A stretch of 64,000 nt of DNA. Origin: Marinospirillum perlucidum (GTDB taxonomy: Bacteria > Pseudomonadota > Gammaproteobacteria > Pseudomonadales > Halomonadaceae). Location of the stretch: positions 248,001 to 312,000 of the forward strand of contig NZ_QFWJ01000001.1 in the NCBI RefSeq assembly GCF_003336805.1, read 5' to 3'. A model generated the notes under the pieces. That model saw only the letters and a program-made list of their open reading frames with translations, had not been told where the DNA came from and searched no databases. The translations under genes and the position numbers were made by a program. Shown here in pieces: positions 18,409-27,857 of this stretch. Each line of letters starts with the position of its first letter. Position 1 is the stretch's first letter.

Positions 18409-19644
18409 ATGGTTGACTCAACGATTATCCTGCTGGGTGTCGTCATGTTCACGGTGGTCGTGCTCTCGCTCGTCGTCGTGATCCTGGCTGCGCGCAGTAA
18501 GCTTGTAAGTTCCGGTGAGGTCACTATCGAGATCAATGGTGATCCGGAACATACCATCAAGACCGCCGCCGGGGGCAAGCTGCTCAACACCCTGGCTGCT
18601 AATGGCATCTTCCTGTCCTCCGCTTGTGGTGGCGGTGGTTCCTGCGCTCAGTGTACCTGTAAGGTCATTGAGGGCGGTGGTGCCATCCTGCCAACGGAAG
18701 AATCGGCCTTCACCATGGGTGAAAAGAAAGCCGGTTGGCGCCTGTCCTGTCAGGTTCCTGTAAAGCAGGACATGAAAATCGAAGTGGACGAGGAAGTCTT
18801 CGGCGTTAAAAAGTGGACTTGCGAAGTGGTTTCCAACCCCAACGTCGCGACCTTCATCAAGGAGCTGACACTCAAGCTGCCTGAAGGTGAAGAAGTGGAT
18901 TTCCGTGCTGGCGGTTATGTACAGCTGGAGTGCCCACCTCATGAAGTTCACTACAAGGACTTTGATATTGAGCCTGAATACCACCCTGACTGGGACAAGT
19001 TCAATATCTGGAAGTATGTGTCCAAGGTAACCGAGCCGACGATCCGCGCTTATTCCATGGCCAATTATCCTGAAGAACGGGGTCTGGTGAAGTTCAATAT
19101 CCGTATTGCTACACCACCTCCCGGCAAGGATGATGTACCTCCCGGTATCATGTCTTCCTATGTCTTCAGTCTGAAGCCAGGTGACAAGATTGATGTGATG
19201 GGTCCCTTTGGTGAGTTCTTTGCCAAGGAAACCGACAACGAGATGGTCTTTGTTGGCGGTGGTGCCGGCATGGCACCCATGCGTTCACACATCTTCGATC
19301 AGCTCAAGCGTCTGAACAGCAAGCGCAAGATTACCTTCTGGTATGGTGCTCGCTCCTGGCGTGAAGCCTTCTACGTTGAAGAATTCGACAAGCTGGCTGA
19401 AGAAAACGAAAACTTTGAATGGCATCTGGCTCTGTCCGATCCTCTGCCCGAGGACAACTGGACTGGCCCCACCGGCTTCATTCATAACGTGCTCTATGAT
19501 ATGTACCTCAAGGATCATCCGGCACCGGAAGATTGTGAGTTCTACATGTGTGGGCCACCCATGATGAATGCCTCGGTCATCAAATTGCTGGAAGATATGG
19601 GTGTTGAACCCGAAAATATCCTCCTGGATGACTTTGGTGGCTAA
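18409..19644 (+). CDS. nqrF: Na+-NQR subunit F, NADH dehydrogenase component
   Basis: 411 residues. One N-terminal membrane helix (about 5-27) is followed by a 2Fe-2S ferredoxin domain with ligands Cys73, Cys79, Cys82 and Cys114 ([11 protein letters not shown]), then the FAD-binding motif RAYSMANYP and the NADH-binding [11 protein letters not shown] region of the ferredoxin-NADP reductase fold. It is the electron entry point of the complex. An intrinsic terminator follows only 31 bases after its stop. Confidence 0.97.
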   Translation: MVDSTIILLGVVMFTVVVLSLVVVILAARSKLVSSGEVTIEINGDPEHTIKTAAGGKLLNTLAANGIFLSSACGGGGSCAQCTCKVIEGGGAILPTEESAFTMGEKKAGWRLSCQVPVKQDMKIEVDEEVFGVKKWTCEVVSNPNVATFIKELTLKLPEGEEVDFRAGGYVQLECPPHEVHYKDFDIEPEYHPDWDKFNIWKYVSKVTEPTIRAYSMANYPEERGLVKFNIRIATPPPGKDDVPPGIMSSYVFSLKPGDKIDVMGPFGEFFAKETDNEMVFVGGGAGMAPMRSHIFDQLKRLNSKRKITFWYGARSWREAFYVEEFDKLAEENENFEWHLALSDPLPEDNWTGPTGFIHNVLYDMYLKDHPAPEDCEFYMCGPPMMNASVIKLLEDMGVEPENILLDDFGG

Positions 19645-19675
19645 AGCATTGCAAAGATTGAATGCTTGACCGGAA

Positions 19676-19706
19676 GGGTTGTCTCAAACCAGAGACAACC
19701 CTTTTT
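19676..19706 (+). terminator. rho-independent terminator between nqrF and nqrM
   Basis: Perfect 10-base arms GGGTTGTCTC / GAGACAACCC, 6-base loop, T5. It stands between nqrF and nqrM, so nqrM would receive only read-through or have its own promoter. It also decides the nqrM start: an upstream in-frame start at 19666 would place coding sequence across the terminator. Confidence 0.9.
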
Positions 19707-19731
19707 GCTTTTCATCGAGGAGCTTTTCCCC

Positions 19732-19974
19732 ATGCAAATGTTTTTAATAACCCTGGTAGTACTTGGCAGTATCATTCTGATGATGTCGGTGGGTGTCCTC
19801 ATGGGCCGTAAACCCATTGCCGGTTCCTGCGGTGGTATGAGTGCCCTGGGCATGGAAACAGAATGCGATGTCTGTGGTGGTAACAAGGATATCTGCGAAA
19901 CAGAACAGCAGAAAAAACTGAGCCGCGGCAAGGCTAATGCCAGTGATCTGGCTTATGATGCCAGCAAAAAATAA
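19732..19974 (+). CDS. nqrM: Na+-NQR maturation protein NqrM (DUF539)
   Basis: 80 residues from ATG 19732, preceded by GAGGAG at 19717-19722. One N-terminal membrane helix is followed by the cysteine-rich motif CGGMSALGMETECDVCGG. NqrM is required to assemble the iron centre between NqrD and NqrE. In Vibrio and Pseudomonas apbE normally stands between nqrF and nqrM; here only 87 bases with a terminator lie between them. Family assignment is firm. Confidence 0.92.
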   Translation: MQMFLITLVVLGSIILMMSVGVLMGRKPIAGSCGGMSALGMETECDVCGGNKDICETEQQKKLSRGKANASDLAYDASKK

Positions 19975-20001
19975 GTCTTCTTTTTTGCACCGAAAGCCTT
20001 A

Positions 20002-20030
20002 TTGCCATGAAATGACTGCTGGGTCATGAT
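20002..20030 (+). promoter_or_regulatory. candidate promoter of sthA
   Basis: TTGCCA at 20002-20007, a 17-base spacer and CATGAT at 20025-20030, in the 99-base gap before sthA. Confidence 0.4.
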
Positions 20031-20073
20031 TGCAGAAAACGAGAGATAAAAAGACGAGAGGGGTAAACGATTA

Positions 20074-21468
20074 ATGGCAGTATATAACTATGATGTGATC
20101 GTAATTGGAACAGGGCCTGCTGGTGAAGGTGCCGCAATGAATGCCGCCAAACACGGTAAGAAGGTGGCAGTTATTGAGCAGCAGCAGCTGGTTGGTGGCA
20201 ACTGCACCCATAAAGGAACCATCCCCTCCAAAGCTTTGCGTCATGCTGTTAAGCAGATTATCCACTTTAATACCAACCGCATGTTTCGTGACATCGGTGA
20301 GCCGCGTTTCTTCTCTTTCCCCAAGGTACTGGAGCGTTCCAACCGGGTGATTGAAAAGCAGGTGGCCTTGCGTACCGGCTTCTATGCCCGTAACCGTACG
20401 GATGTGTTTTTTGGTACGGCACGTTTTGTTGACCCCAACACCGTGGAAGTGCGTGATCACCACAATGGCATTGAGTTCCTGAAAGCTGAACGCATTGTGA
20501 TCGCTACGGGTTCACGTCCCTACCGTCCCAAGGATATTAATTTCGATCACCCTCGTATCTACTGCTCGGATTCCATCCTCAGTCTGTCACACACACCTCG
20601 TTCCATTATCCTTTATGGTGCCGGTGTAATCGGTTGCGAGTATGCCTCCATCTTCAGTGGTCTGGGCGTTAAGGTGGACCTGATTGATAACCGCGAGCGC
20701 CTTCTGTCTTTCCTGGATGACGAGATTTCCGACAGCCTGAGTTATCACCTGCGCAATAATGGTGTTTTGATTCGCCATAACGAAGAGTATGAAAGCGTGG
20801 AAGTGGTCGATCAGGGGGTTGTGCTCAACCTGAAGAGCGGCAAGAAGCTCAAGGCAGACGCCTTCATGTGGTGCAATGGCCGCTCGGGTAATACCGAAGA
20901 GCTGGGACTGGAGAATATTGGTCTGGAAGTGAACAACCGCGGTCAACTGTCTGTGGATGATCACTACCGCACGTCCATTCCGCATATCTATGCAGCAGGG
21001 GATGTGATTGGTTGGCCCAGCTTGGCATCTGCTTCTTACGACCAGGGGCGTTCAGCAGCAGCAGACTTCCTGGAAGAGCCGACTTTCCGCTTTATCGATG
21101 ATGTGCCGACCGGGATTTATACCATTCCTGAAATCAGCTCTCTGGGTAAAACCGAGCGCGAACTGACTGAAGCCAAGGTGCCCTATGAAGTGGGTCAGGC
21201 TTTCTTCCGTACCCTGGCTCGTGCCCAGATCACCGGTGAAACCACAGGGATGCTGAAGATCCTTTTCCACCGGGAGACCCTGGAAATTCTGGGTATTCAC
21301 TGCTTTGGTGACCAGGCTTCCGAGATCGTGCATATCGGTCAGGCGGTCATGGCGCAGGAAGGTGAGGCCAATACCCTCAACTACTTCGTCAACACCACCT
21401 TCAACTACCCGACCATGGCCGAAGCCTACCGGGTAGCAGCAATCAATGGTCTGAACCGCGTTTTCTGA
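20074..21468 (+). CDS. sthA: soluble pyridine nucleotide transhydrogenase
   Basis: 464 residues, a flavoprotein disulfide-reductase fold: FAD motif GTGPAGEG (about 12-19), second dinucleotide motif [11 protein letters not shown] (about 186-196) and dimerisation domain at the end. The redox-active CxxxxC of lipoamide dehydrogenase is changed to [16 protein letters not shown], with Thr in place of the second Cys, the diagnostic SthA state. SthA transfers hydride between NADPH and NAD+. A GAGGGG Shine-Dalgarno stands upstream. It follows the nqr operon as in Pseudomonas. Confidence 0.96.
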   Translation: MAVYNYDVIVIGTGPAGEGAAMNAAKHGKKVAVIEQQQLVGGNCTHKGTIPSKALRHAVKQIIHFNTNRMFRDIGEPRFFSFPKVLERSNRVIEKQVALRTGFYARNRTDVFFGTARFVDPNTVEVRDHHNGIEFLKAERIVIATGSRPYRPKDINFDHPRIYCSDSILSLSHTPRSIILYGAGVIGCEYASIFSGLGVKVDLIDNRERLLSFLDDEISDSLSYHLRNNGVLIRHNEEYESVEVVDQGVVLNLKSGKKLKADAFMWCNGRSGNTEELGLENIGLEVNNRGQLSVDDHYRTSIPHIYAAGDVIGWPSLASASYDQGRSAAADFLEEPTFRFIDDVPTGIYTIPEISSLGKTERELTEAKVPYEVGQAFFRTLARAQITGETTGMLKILFHRETLEILGIHCFGDQASEIVHIGQAVMAQEGEANTLNYFVNTTFNYPTMAEAYRVAAINGLNRVF

Positions 21469-21488
21469 TCAACCCGCTCGTTACGTTC

Positions 21489-21517
21489 AGCCTCTGCCCT
21501 GGTGCAGAGGCTTTTTT
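21489..21517 (+). terminator. rho-independent terminator after sthA
   Basis: Perfect 9-base arms AGCCTCTGC / GCAGAGGCT, 6-base loop and a T-run, between the convergent sthA and Tus-family genes. Confidence 0.92.
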
Positions 21518-21534
21518 ATTTTCAGAAGCTGTTT

Positions 21535-22416
21535 TTATTCGCTTGAGGGCTGGGTGTAGCGATAGACGCGAATGCTGGGCAAAAAGGCATCTTCTTCCAG
21601 GCGGTTATCACTTCGCTGGGCTCGACTTCGTTGAGCTGGCGGCTGGGGGGAAGGCTGGTTAAAGGCCGGAAGCTGGCCCTCAGGTGAAAGCACAAACAAG
21701 GGCAGGGCAATATTAAAGGCCTTGCGTTCCGGCTCTCCCGGGCGCTGGTCGGCATAAAAGAGATTGGCACGCATGAGCGGCGCCTGCTTTTGCACCTGGG
21801 CCAGGGGTTCGCCAGGGCGCAGGGCAGCCAGTTTTTTTAGCTGGATCTGGATGTGGTCAGCATCAGCATTCATCTGCAAAAGGCGATATTCGGCTTCCTG
21901 GTGACTGATGCGGCGAATACTGCGTCCGCTGGAATACCAGCTGAAGCGGATTTGTTCCAAGGGGCGGTCGCAACCCGGCAGTTGCCGCCAGCTTTGTTTG
22001 AGGTGCAGGCGGGCCAGTCCCTGTTCACTCAGGTGGGCATGCAGAGCCTGATGCCGCTCTGCAAGGCGTTGACGGGCTTCAGGGATTTCATCCGGGCAGC
22101 TTTTACGCAGTTGATCCAGGCAATGGGAGAAGGCAACCTTGGCCTGGTTGACTTCCCCTAATAATTCCCAGGTGGCTTCAGAAGCCGCGACCAGGCCAGG
22201 GTAGCTGCGTGTCACCCGACCATCCTGGCCATCCAGGTACCAGAGATCCAGCAGGCTGTTGATCAGTCGCTCCTGGCTGGCTTGCGGGTTGTCGGCTCCC
22301 AGCATCCAGCAGGCCGGTTGTTCTTGCTGCAGCTGTTTTTTTAGTTGCTGCAGACTGATAACCAGGTTGTTGAAACTCTGCTCGAGTTCAGCAATCAATT
22401 GATAGTGGGTGCTCAT
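21535..22416 (-). CDS. tus: Tus-family DNA replication terminus site-binding protein
   Basis: 293 residues. By eye it follows E. coli Tus (309 aa) along its length: N-terminus YQLIAELEQSFNNL (Tus YDLVDRLNTTFRQM), a central block ending LEQIRFSWYSSGRSIRRI (Tus LRFGWANKHIIKNL), a beta-strand block LAQVQKQAPLMRANLFYADQ (Tus [21 protein letters not shown]) followed by PLFVL, and the C-terminal strand LPSIRVYRY (Tus IPRLHLYV). Tus binds Ter sites and blocks replication forks from one side. There is a short insertion rich in Pro, Gln and Arg near residues 255-275. It stands alone between sthA and lolC. Remote homology judged without an alignment program, hence moderate confidence. Confidence 0.75.
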   Translation of the reverse strand: MSTHYQLIAELEQSFNNLVISLQQLKKQLQQEQPACWMLGADNPQASQERLINSLLDLWYLDGQDGRVTRSYPGLVAASEATWELLGEVNQAKVAFSHCLDQLRKSCPDEIPEARQRLAERHQALHAHLSEQGLARLHLKQSWRQLPGCDRPLEQIRFSWYSSGRSIRRISHQEAEYRLLQMNADADHIQIQLKKLAALRPGEPLAQVQKQAPLMRANLFYADQRPGEPERKAFNIALPLFVLSPEGQLPAFNQPSPQPPAQRSRAQRSDNRLEEDAFLPSIRVYRYTQPSSE

Positions 22417-22523
22417 GCAACGGCTTTCCCTTACAATGTGGCACGGATTTTACGTTCAGAAGCCTCTGAATTAACGTCACGAGTATAGGTTAGGGCTGAA
22501 TTCATTCCTGATGAATTTCAGCA

Positions 22524-22619
22524 CTTCCTGCATCCATGTAGGTCGCCAGTGAAGTTTACCGAAAAAGCGGAATTTACAGGCAGTAAATGAGTATTTTGAG
22601 GTCAATTTCAACGCAGTAT
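22524..22619. repeat. 96-bp dispersed intergenic repeat, copy 1
   Basis: Aligns without gaps to 29862-29957 at about 80 of 96 positions. Shared landmarks are TGTAGGTCGCCAG, an inner palindrome TTTAC(N5)GTAAA, TGAGTATTTTGAG and ATTTCAACGCAGTAT. It lies between the Tus-family gene and lolC and has no coding frame of its own. Confidence 0.8.
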
Positions 22620-22669
22620 TAACAATACGCAGTAGTTAATTAGTGGCTTCATAAGGATTTTACACAACA

Positions 22670-23911
22670 ATGGCTTTTCTACCGCTTTTAATCGGCTTGC
22701 GCTATACCCGCGCCAAAAGACGCAATCACTTTATTTCATTTATTTCGCTCACGTCCATGATTGGTATGACGCTGGGGGTTGCCGTTTTGATCCTGGTGCT
22801 TTCGGTGATGAATGGTTTTGATCGGGAGTTGCGTCAGCGCATCCTGGGCATGGTGCCTCATGCCGCCATCAAAAACAGCCAGGATTTCAGTCATTGGCAG
22901 TCGGTGGCCGAGGATTTGTTGGAGCACCCACAGGTCGTGGGTGTTGCCCCCTTTATCAATGCCCAGGGGATGCTGCTTCAAGGCGGCTACAACCGGGGTT
23001 CTCTGGTGGCCGGTATTCTTCCCGAGTGGGAGGGGCAGGTATCCATTGTCGATGATCACCTGCAAGGTGAGCTGACCCTGGACGATCTGCAGCCGGGTGA
23101 ATTCAAGATTATTCTGGGCGACCTCTTGGCCCGCTTTTTGAGAGTGGGGACGGGTGATCAGGTCACCCTGTTGCTGCCCGAGGCCTCGATTACCCCGGCA
23201 GGTGTTTTCCCTCGCCTCAAGCGCTTTACCGTTGCGGGCACCTTCAAGGTCGGTGCAGAACTGGATAGCAATCTCGCCTATGTCCACCTGGAAGACATGC
23301 AAAAGCTCATGCGCCTGGATTCCAGTATCGAAGGCCTGCGCCTGGAGCTGGATGACTTGTTCCAGGCCAGATCCGTCACCTATGAACTGGTCAATCAACT
23401 GGGTTACCCCTATCGGGGACAGGACTGGACTCAGACCCAGGGCAATCTCTTCCAGGCTATCCAGATGGAAAAGCGCATGATCGGCCTGCTGCTGCTGATT
23501 ATCGTGGCCGTGGCAGCTTTTAATATTGTCTCTACCCTGGTAATGGTGGTGACGGACAAGCAGGCCGACATTGCCATCCTAAGAACCCTGGGGGCCAGTC
23601 CGAGAACCATCCTGGGTATTTTTATGGTGCAGGGTTTGACCATCGGTGTGGTGGGCACGCTGATCGGTGTGGGTCTGGGTATTCTCTTGGCCCTCAATGT
23701 CAGTGACCTGGTGCTTTGGATTGAAAATCTTCTCGGAATTCAGTTCCTGGATGCCAACGTTTACTTTATCAGCTATCTGCCTTCAGAACTGCGCTGGGAT
23801 GATGTCCGCTTCATTACCCTGGCGGCCTTGGGCCTAAGCCTGATTTCCACTCTTTATCCCGCCTGGCGGGCATCCAGAATCCAACCGGCGGAGGCTCTGC
23901 GTTATGACTGA
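22670..23911 (+). CDS. lolC: lipoprotein-releasing ABC transporter permease (LolC/LolE family)
   Basis: 413 residues with the Lol permease architecture: one N-terminal helix (about 20-45, [19 protein letters not shown]), a large periplasmic domain and three C-terminal helices within an FtsX-like domain, ending PAEALRYD. It partners LolD, whose start overlaps this gene by 8 bases. The complex extracts outer-membrane lipoproteins from the inner membrane and hands them to LolA. Only one permease is present here. Pseudomonas has lolC-lolD-lolE at this place, so this may be the single LolF-type permease acting as a homodimer, or lolE is elsewhere. Confidence 0.92.
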   Translation: MAFLPLLIGLRYTRAKRRNHFISFISLTSMIGMTLGVAVLILVLSVMNGFDRELRQRILGMVPHAAIKNSQDFSHWQSVAEDLLEHPQVVGVAPFINAQGMLLQGGYNRGSLVAGILPEWEGQVSIVDDHLQGELTLDDLQPGEFKIILGDLLARFLRVGTGDQVTLLLPEASITPAGVFPRLKRFTVAGTFKVGAELDSNLAYVHLEDMQKLMRLDSSIEGLRLELDDLFQARSVTYELVNQLGYPYRGQDWTQTQGNLFQAIQMEKRMIGLLLLIIVAVAAFNIVSTLVMVVTDKQADIAILRTLGASPRTILGIFMVQGLTIGVVGTLIGVGLGILLALNVSDLVLWIENLLGIQFLDANVYFISYLPSELRWDDVRFITLAALGLSLISTLYPAWRASRIQPAEALRYD

Positions 23912-24602
23912 TACATCCCAAAAACCGGTGCTGGCCTGCCAGGATCTGAGTAAAACCTATATCGAAGGCCCTCAAAAGGTCACGGTATTGGAAGGGGTTC
24001 ATCTAGAGGTGATGCCGGGCGAACGTTTGGCGATCGTAGGCAGTTCCGGGTCGGGCAAGACCACCCTTTTGAATCTGCTGGGTGGGCTGGATTTAGCCAC
24101 GGGCGGCCAGGTCATGCTGGCCGGGCGCAACTACGCAGATATGAATGAAAAGCAAAGGGGTGAATGGCGTAACCAGCAACTGGGTTTTGTTTACCAGTTT
24201 CACCATCTGCTGCCTGAATTTACCGCCCTGGAAAACACCGCCATGCCTTTGCTGATTCGCGGTCTGAAGATGAAGGAAGCCAAGGAAAAAGCCGCAGCCC
24301 TGTTGGCACGTGTCGGCATGCAGGCGCGGGTTCAGCATAAACCTGCTGAGCTTTCGGGAGGCGAGCGGCAAAGGGTTGCTCTGGCTCGTGCTCTGGTAAC
24401 TGAGCCGGCTTGCGTGTTGTTGGATGAACCCACGGGTAACCTGGATCAGACCACCGGCCAGGAAGTGGCCGCCCTGATTCACGAACTGTCGGAACAATCC
24501 GGCACAGCTTTTATCGTGGTCACTCATGATCCCGGTTTGGCCAGACAGCAGGAGCGAGTGCTCAAGTTGGAGAAGGGGCAGCTGGTGGCTGTGACCGACT
24601 AG
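23904..24602 (+). CDS. lolD: lipoprotein-releasing ABC transporter ATPase LolD
   Basis: 232 residues. Walker A GSSGSGKT (46-53), Q-loop [20 protein letters not shown] signature [10 protein letters not shown] (about 150), Walker [12 protein letters not shown] and the switch His in VVTHDPG are all present. The LPEFTALEN segment after the Q-loop is characteristic of LolD. It drives lipoprotein release with the permease encoded upstream. Confidence 0.95.
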   Translation: MTDTSQKPVLACQDLSKTYIEGPQKVTVLEGVHLEVMPGERLAIVGSSGSGKTTLLNLLGGLDLATGGQVMLAGRNYADMNEKQRGEWRNQQLGFVYQFHHLLPEFTALENTAMPLLIRGLKMKEAKEKAAALLARVGMQARVQHKPAELSGGERQRVALARALVTEPACVLLDEPTGNLDQTTGQEVAALIHELSEQSGTAFIVVTHDPGLARQQERVLKLEKGQLVAVTD

Positions 24603-24630
24603 AGGTTCCCTCGTTCTAGCTAACCTCGGA

Positions 24631-25194
24631 TTATTTCTGCAGGCTGGAAGCCTTGTTGGAGTTTTCCGGGGGTGGCGGCAATTTTTTGATCGCCAGGCGC
24701 TTTTTCCACTGCAGGGAGACATGCCAACGCCAGAGGAGGCGTACGGCAATATTAGATAGGATGGCCGCCAGGGTGCCCAGGATGACGCAGCCCAGCAACA
24801 GCGGCTGCCAGATGACCGCAAAACGATCGACGACCCAACCCAGCATGCCGTCACTGTCTGGCGGCATCAAGGGCGCACCCAGTAACCAGCTGCCCAGTAA
24901 ATAAGCGCCGTAAAGCATAGGCGGCATGGTCAGGGGGTTGCTGGTCCACACCATGCCTACAGAAATCGGCAAATTAACCCGAAAGAGGATAGCCACCAGG
25001 GCAGCTGCTATCATTTGAAAAGGCATGGGCATAAACGCAAAAAAAAGGCCGACGCTAAAAGCACCACCGACACTTCTACGCGTCAGCGTCCAGAGGCTGG
25101 GGTCTGCCAGATGCTCGGATAAAAAGCCAAGGGATTTCTGTTTTCTCAGCTTTTCCGGTTTGGGCAGATAGCGTTTTATAAATTTGCGAGGCAT
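24631..25194 (-). CDS. DUF2062 membrane protein
   Basis: 187 residues from ATG 25194 (MPRKFIKRYLPKPE), chosen because an upstream extension to 25539 would run back through the start of comEC on the other strand and looks non-coding. Two or three hydrophobic segments (about 40-62, 70-110 and 130-155) and the motif NLPISVGMVWTSNPLTMPPMLYG are typical of DUF2062. Its function is unknown. It occupies the same place between the lol genes and comEC as in Pseudomonas (PA2985). It is divergent from comEC with a 95-base gap. Confidence 0.85.
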   Translation of the reverse strand: MPRKFIKRYLPKPEKLRKQKSLGFLSEHLADPSLWTLTRRSVGGAFSVGLFFAFMPMPFQMIAAALVAILFRVNLPISVGMVWTSNPLTMPPMLYGAYLLGSWLLGAPLMPPDSDGMLGWVVDRFAVIWQPLLLGCVILGTLAAILSNIAVRLLWRWHVSLQWKKRLAIKKLPPPPENSNKASSLQK

Positions 25195-25289
25195 TTCCTG
25201 ATCTTTCTCCCTCGGAAGTGCGCGTATTATGCCTAGACTTGGTGTCCTGACCAAGCAATGACAAGAACTTTTTTCCAGGCTGTGCAAGG

Positions 25290-27566
25290 ATGCCTTTAAA
25301 AAGATTACAAAAGCTACCGGGAAACTGGTTAGTGGCTCTGGGTTTTCTGCTGGGCATACAAAGTTGTCTGCTGCTGTCCAGTTGGCCGCCGGAAGAACTT
25401 TTGCTGGTGGCACCGGTTGTTTTGCTGCAGCTGGCCCGCCGTAAGCACTGGCTAACCCTGGGAATCTTGGCTGGTTTTTTGTGGATATTGATCTTTCTGG
25501 CCTGGCAGCTGGAGCAAGCACCGTCCCGCCTGGATGCAAAAGGCCAATCCCTGATCACTGGACAGATTCTGGAAGCCAGAAGTTCCCCCGTTTCCTTGGA
25601 TTACGTGATTTTGCAGGTTGAAACCTGTCAACGTCAATCCGGTCAGACTTGTACTCTGGCAAAAGACAGCCGGATACGCCTGAACTGGTACGCACCTTCA
25701 GCCTTGCCCGCCCGAGGCGAGGTTTGGCAACTAGAAGCCGCAATTCGCCCGCTGCGTTCTTTGCAGAACTTCAATACTCGAGATTTTTCCGGTTATCAGC
25801 TGGCCCAAGGCTGGGTGGCCAGGGGCTATGTCGGGCGACGGGCTGATAATCAACGCTTGGAAAAAGCGGGTGGAGTGGAGGCGGTCAGAACCAAGATTAT
25901 GGAGCAGCTACAGGCTGCCGAGCCCAACCCAACCGGGGCGGGTTTCTTCCTGGCCTTGGCTTTGGGTGAGCGTCAGGCTTTGACCGCTTCTGATTGGGAT
26001 TTACTGGAAGCCACCGGCACGGTGCACCTCTGGGTGGTGTCAGGCTTGCATTTGGGGATGCTGGCAGGCTTGATCCTCTGGCTGGCCCGGCGTTTCAACT
26101 GGCCCTGGGTGCCTAGCTTGCTCCTGGCGTTAACTCTGGCCTGGAGCTATGCTTTTTTGGCCGGCTGGGGCGTGGCCGCTCAGCGTTCAGCCATCATGCT
26201 GGCCCTGGGTGCATTATTGCTGAGTGGTTGGCGACAGCTGAGTCCCTGGACGCTGTTCAGTCTGGCTCTGCTGGCTGTTCTTATCATCAACCCCTTGTTG
26301 GTACTCACTCGCGGTTTCTGGTTGTCTTTCGGGGCGGTTGCCTTGCTGTTGATGGCCTTAAAAGGTCTGCCACCCGCCGGGGGTTGGCGCAATCTTGTCA
26401 GAGTGCAGCTGGTGATCGCTCTGGGACTCACTCCGCTGCTTATCTGGCAGGGCGCAGAATTTAGCATCTGGGCCCCATTGGTTAATTTGATCGCTGTACC
26501 TCTGGTGGGGTTGCTGTTATTGCCAGCCAGTCTAATCAGTCTGGCGTTGGTGTTTATGGCTGGGCAGACCTATCCAGCCGTTGTGACCAGTGAAATCTTT
26601 GCCTGGGTCCATCTGGGTCTGGCAGAAGTGGCGAGTTGGCCGGGATTGCAAATCTATAGTCCGGCTTATCTCTGGTTGGGTTTACTTTTTTTATTACCGC
26701 CTGGGTTTCCAGGGCGGTTATTGGCACCCTGGGGCTTGGTCCTGGCATTTATACCCCTGGAATATGACTCCCAAGCTTCCTCTTCGGCCTGGACGGTCAC
26801 CCTGCTGGATGTCGGTCAGGGAACCTCGGTGCTGGTTGAAAATACCGATGAAAAGCTGCTTTATGATACGGGAAGGGGTTATCCCTCGGGTTGGGCACCG
26901 GCAGTTATGGCACTGGAAGGTCTGTTACAACCACGCGAGCCATTAGAGTATTTGGTGGTCAGCCATGATGACGGTGATCATGCTGGTGGTTGGCCACACT
27001 TGTTAAAAGAATTTCCAGTAGAAACCACCTGGTTGCCCCATCCACCGGATTTGCAGCAAGTGGCTTGTCAGGCGGGTCAGCAAGCCCATCTGGGCGATCT
27101 GGATTTGCTCGTACTCTGGCCGCCCCAGGTGGTGGAGGGGAGGGCGGACAATTCAGCCTCTTGCGTGCTCTTGATTCGAGGAGCTCAGCATAGCTTGCTT
27201 TTGACGGGTGATGCTTCATCAGAGCAGGAAGCCTTCTTTGCCCAGGCCTTGCCCGAATTGCTGGACGGGAAGCGCTTGAGCCTTCTGGTCAGTGGTCATC
27301 ATGGTAGTCGAACTTCCACCAGCCAGACCCTTCTGGAAGCCACTCAGCCCCGACAGATCGTACACACTGCAGGTTGGCAAAATGCCTATGGGCATCCGGC
27401 TCCAGAGGTGGTTGACCGGGGTTGGCAGCTAGGAGCCCGGCAATACACCACAGGTGAAGAAGGTGCTTTGGCATTTGAATTTCACCCGCAGACCGGCATC
27501 CAGGTCACCACCCGCAAAAACCAGCATCAACCTCTCTGGTATTGGCTGGGCTACAAACCCAAATAA
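25290..27566 (+). CDS. comEC: DNA internalization channel protein ComEC/Rec2
   Basis: 758 residues. In order: an N-terminal DUF4131 region with helices and an OB-like fold (about 1-190), a polytopic competence domain (about 215-480, starting near LALGERQALT and ATGTVHLWVVSGLHLG), and a C-terminal metallo-beta-lactamase-like domain (about 510-740) with LLDVGQGTSVLV, SHDDGDHAGGW and SGHHGSRTS. ComEC carries single-stranded DNA across the inner membrane during natural transformation. It appears complete. The REP array starts 40 bases behind its stop. Confidence 0.95.
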   Translation: MPLKRLQKLPGNWLVALGFLLGIQSCLLLSSWPPEELLLVAPVVLLQLARRKHWLTLGILAGFLWILIFLAWQLEQAPSRLDAKGQSLITGQILEARSSPVSLDYVILQVETCQRQSGQTCTLAKDSRIRLNWYAPSALPARGEVWQLEAAIRPLRSLQNFNTRDFSGYQLAQGWVARGYVGRRADNQRLEKAGGVEAVRTKIMEQLQAAEPNPTGAGFFLALALGERQALTASDWDLLEATGTVHLWVVSGLHLGMLAGLILWLARRFNWPWVPSLLLALTLAWSYAFLAGWGVAAQRSAIMLALGALLLSGWRQLSPWTLFSLALLAVLIINPLLVLTRGFWLSFGAVALLLMALKGLPPAGGWRNLVRVQLVIALGLTPLLIWQGAEFSIWAPLVNLIAVPLVGLLLLPASLISLALVFMAGQTYPAVVTSEIFAWVHLGLAEVASWPGLQIYSPAYLWLGLLFLLPPGFPGRLLAPWGLVLAFIPLEYDSQASSSAWTVTLLDVGQGTSVLVENTDEKLLYDTGRGYPSGWAPAVMALEGLLQPREPLEYLVVSHDDGDHAGGWPHLLKEFPVETTWLPHPPDLQQVACQAGQQAHLGDLDLLVLWPPQVVEGRADNSASCVLLIRGAQHSLLLTGDASSEQEAFFAQALPELLDGKRLSLLVSGHHGSRTSTSQTLLEATQPRQIVHTAGWQNAYGHPAPEVVDRGWQLGARQYTTGEEGALAFEFHPQTGIQVTTRKNQHQPLWYWLGYKPK

Positions 27567-27605
27567 CTAGGGCGTGCCCACTTGGAGTGATAACCCCGAA
27601 AACCT

Positions 27606-27832
27606 CCTGCTCGGAGAGCACTCCCACATTGATCTCCAAGTCTCCTGTCTGCTCGCAGCCAGATTGATTATTCGGTCGGGTGGGAGCGCACTCTGTGCGC
27701 GCTGGGAGGAGTTGGTAACCAAAACCTTGAAACCCTCGTGCTCGGAGAGCACTCCCGCATTGATCTCCAAGTCTCCTGTCTCCTTGCAGCCAGATTGATT
27801 ATCCGGTCGGGTGGAAGCGCACTCTGTGCGCG
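27606..27832. repeat. REP array A, left block (two units)
   Basis: Two tandem units of about 131 bp. Each holds an inverted REP (27606-27627 and 27737-27758) and a direct REP (27680-27701 and 27811-27832). The REP is GTGGGA, a 6-nt stem, TCC, the complementary 6 nt, G. This block borders the transposase gene at 27858. Confidence 0.9.
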
Positions 27833-27857
27833 ATAGATGGGGTTTGTAAAAAGGCCT

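Noticed and set aside
22431-22440. Ter site for the Tus-family protein
   Set aside because: CACATTGTAA on the minus strand shares only a few core bases with E. coli Ter and lacks the critical G before the core; too weak to call.
25195-25539. N-terminal extension of the DUF2062 gene
   Set aside because: It would overlap the beginning of comEC on the other strand; the text is Ala/Pro-rich and unlike DUF2062. ATG 25194 gives the family length.
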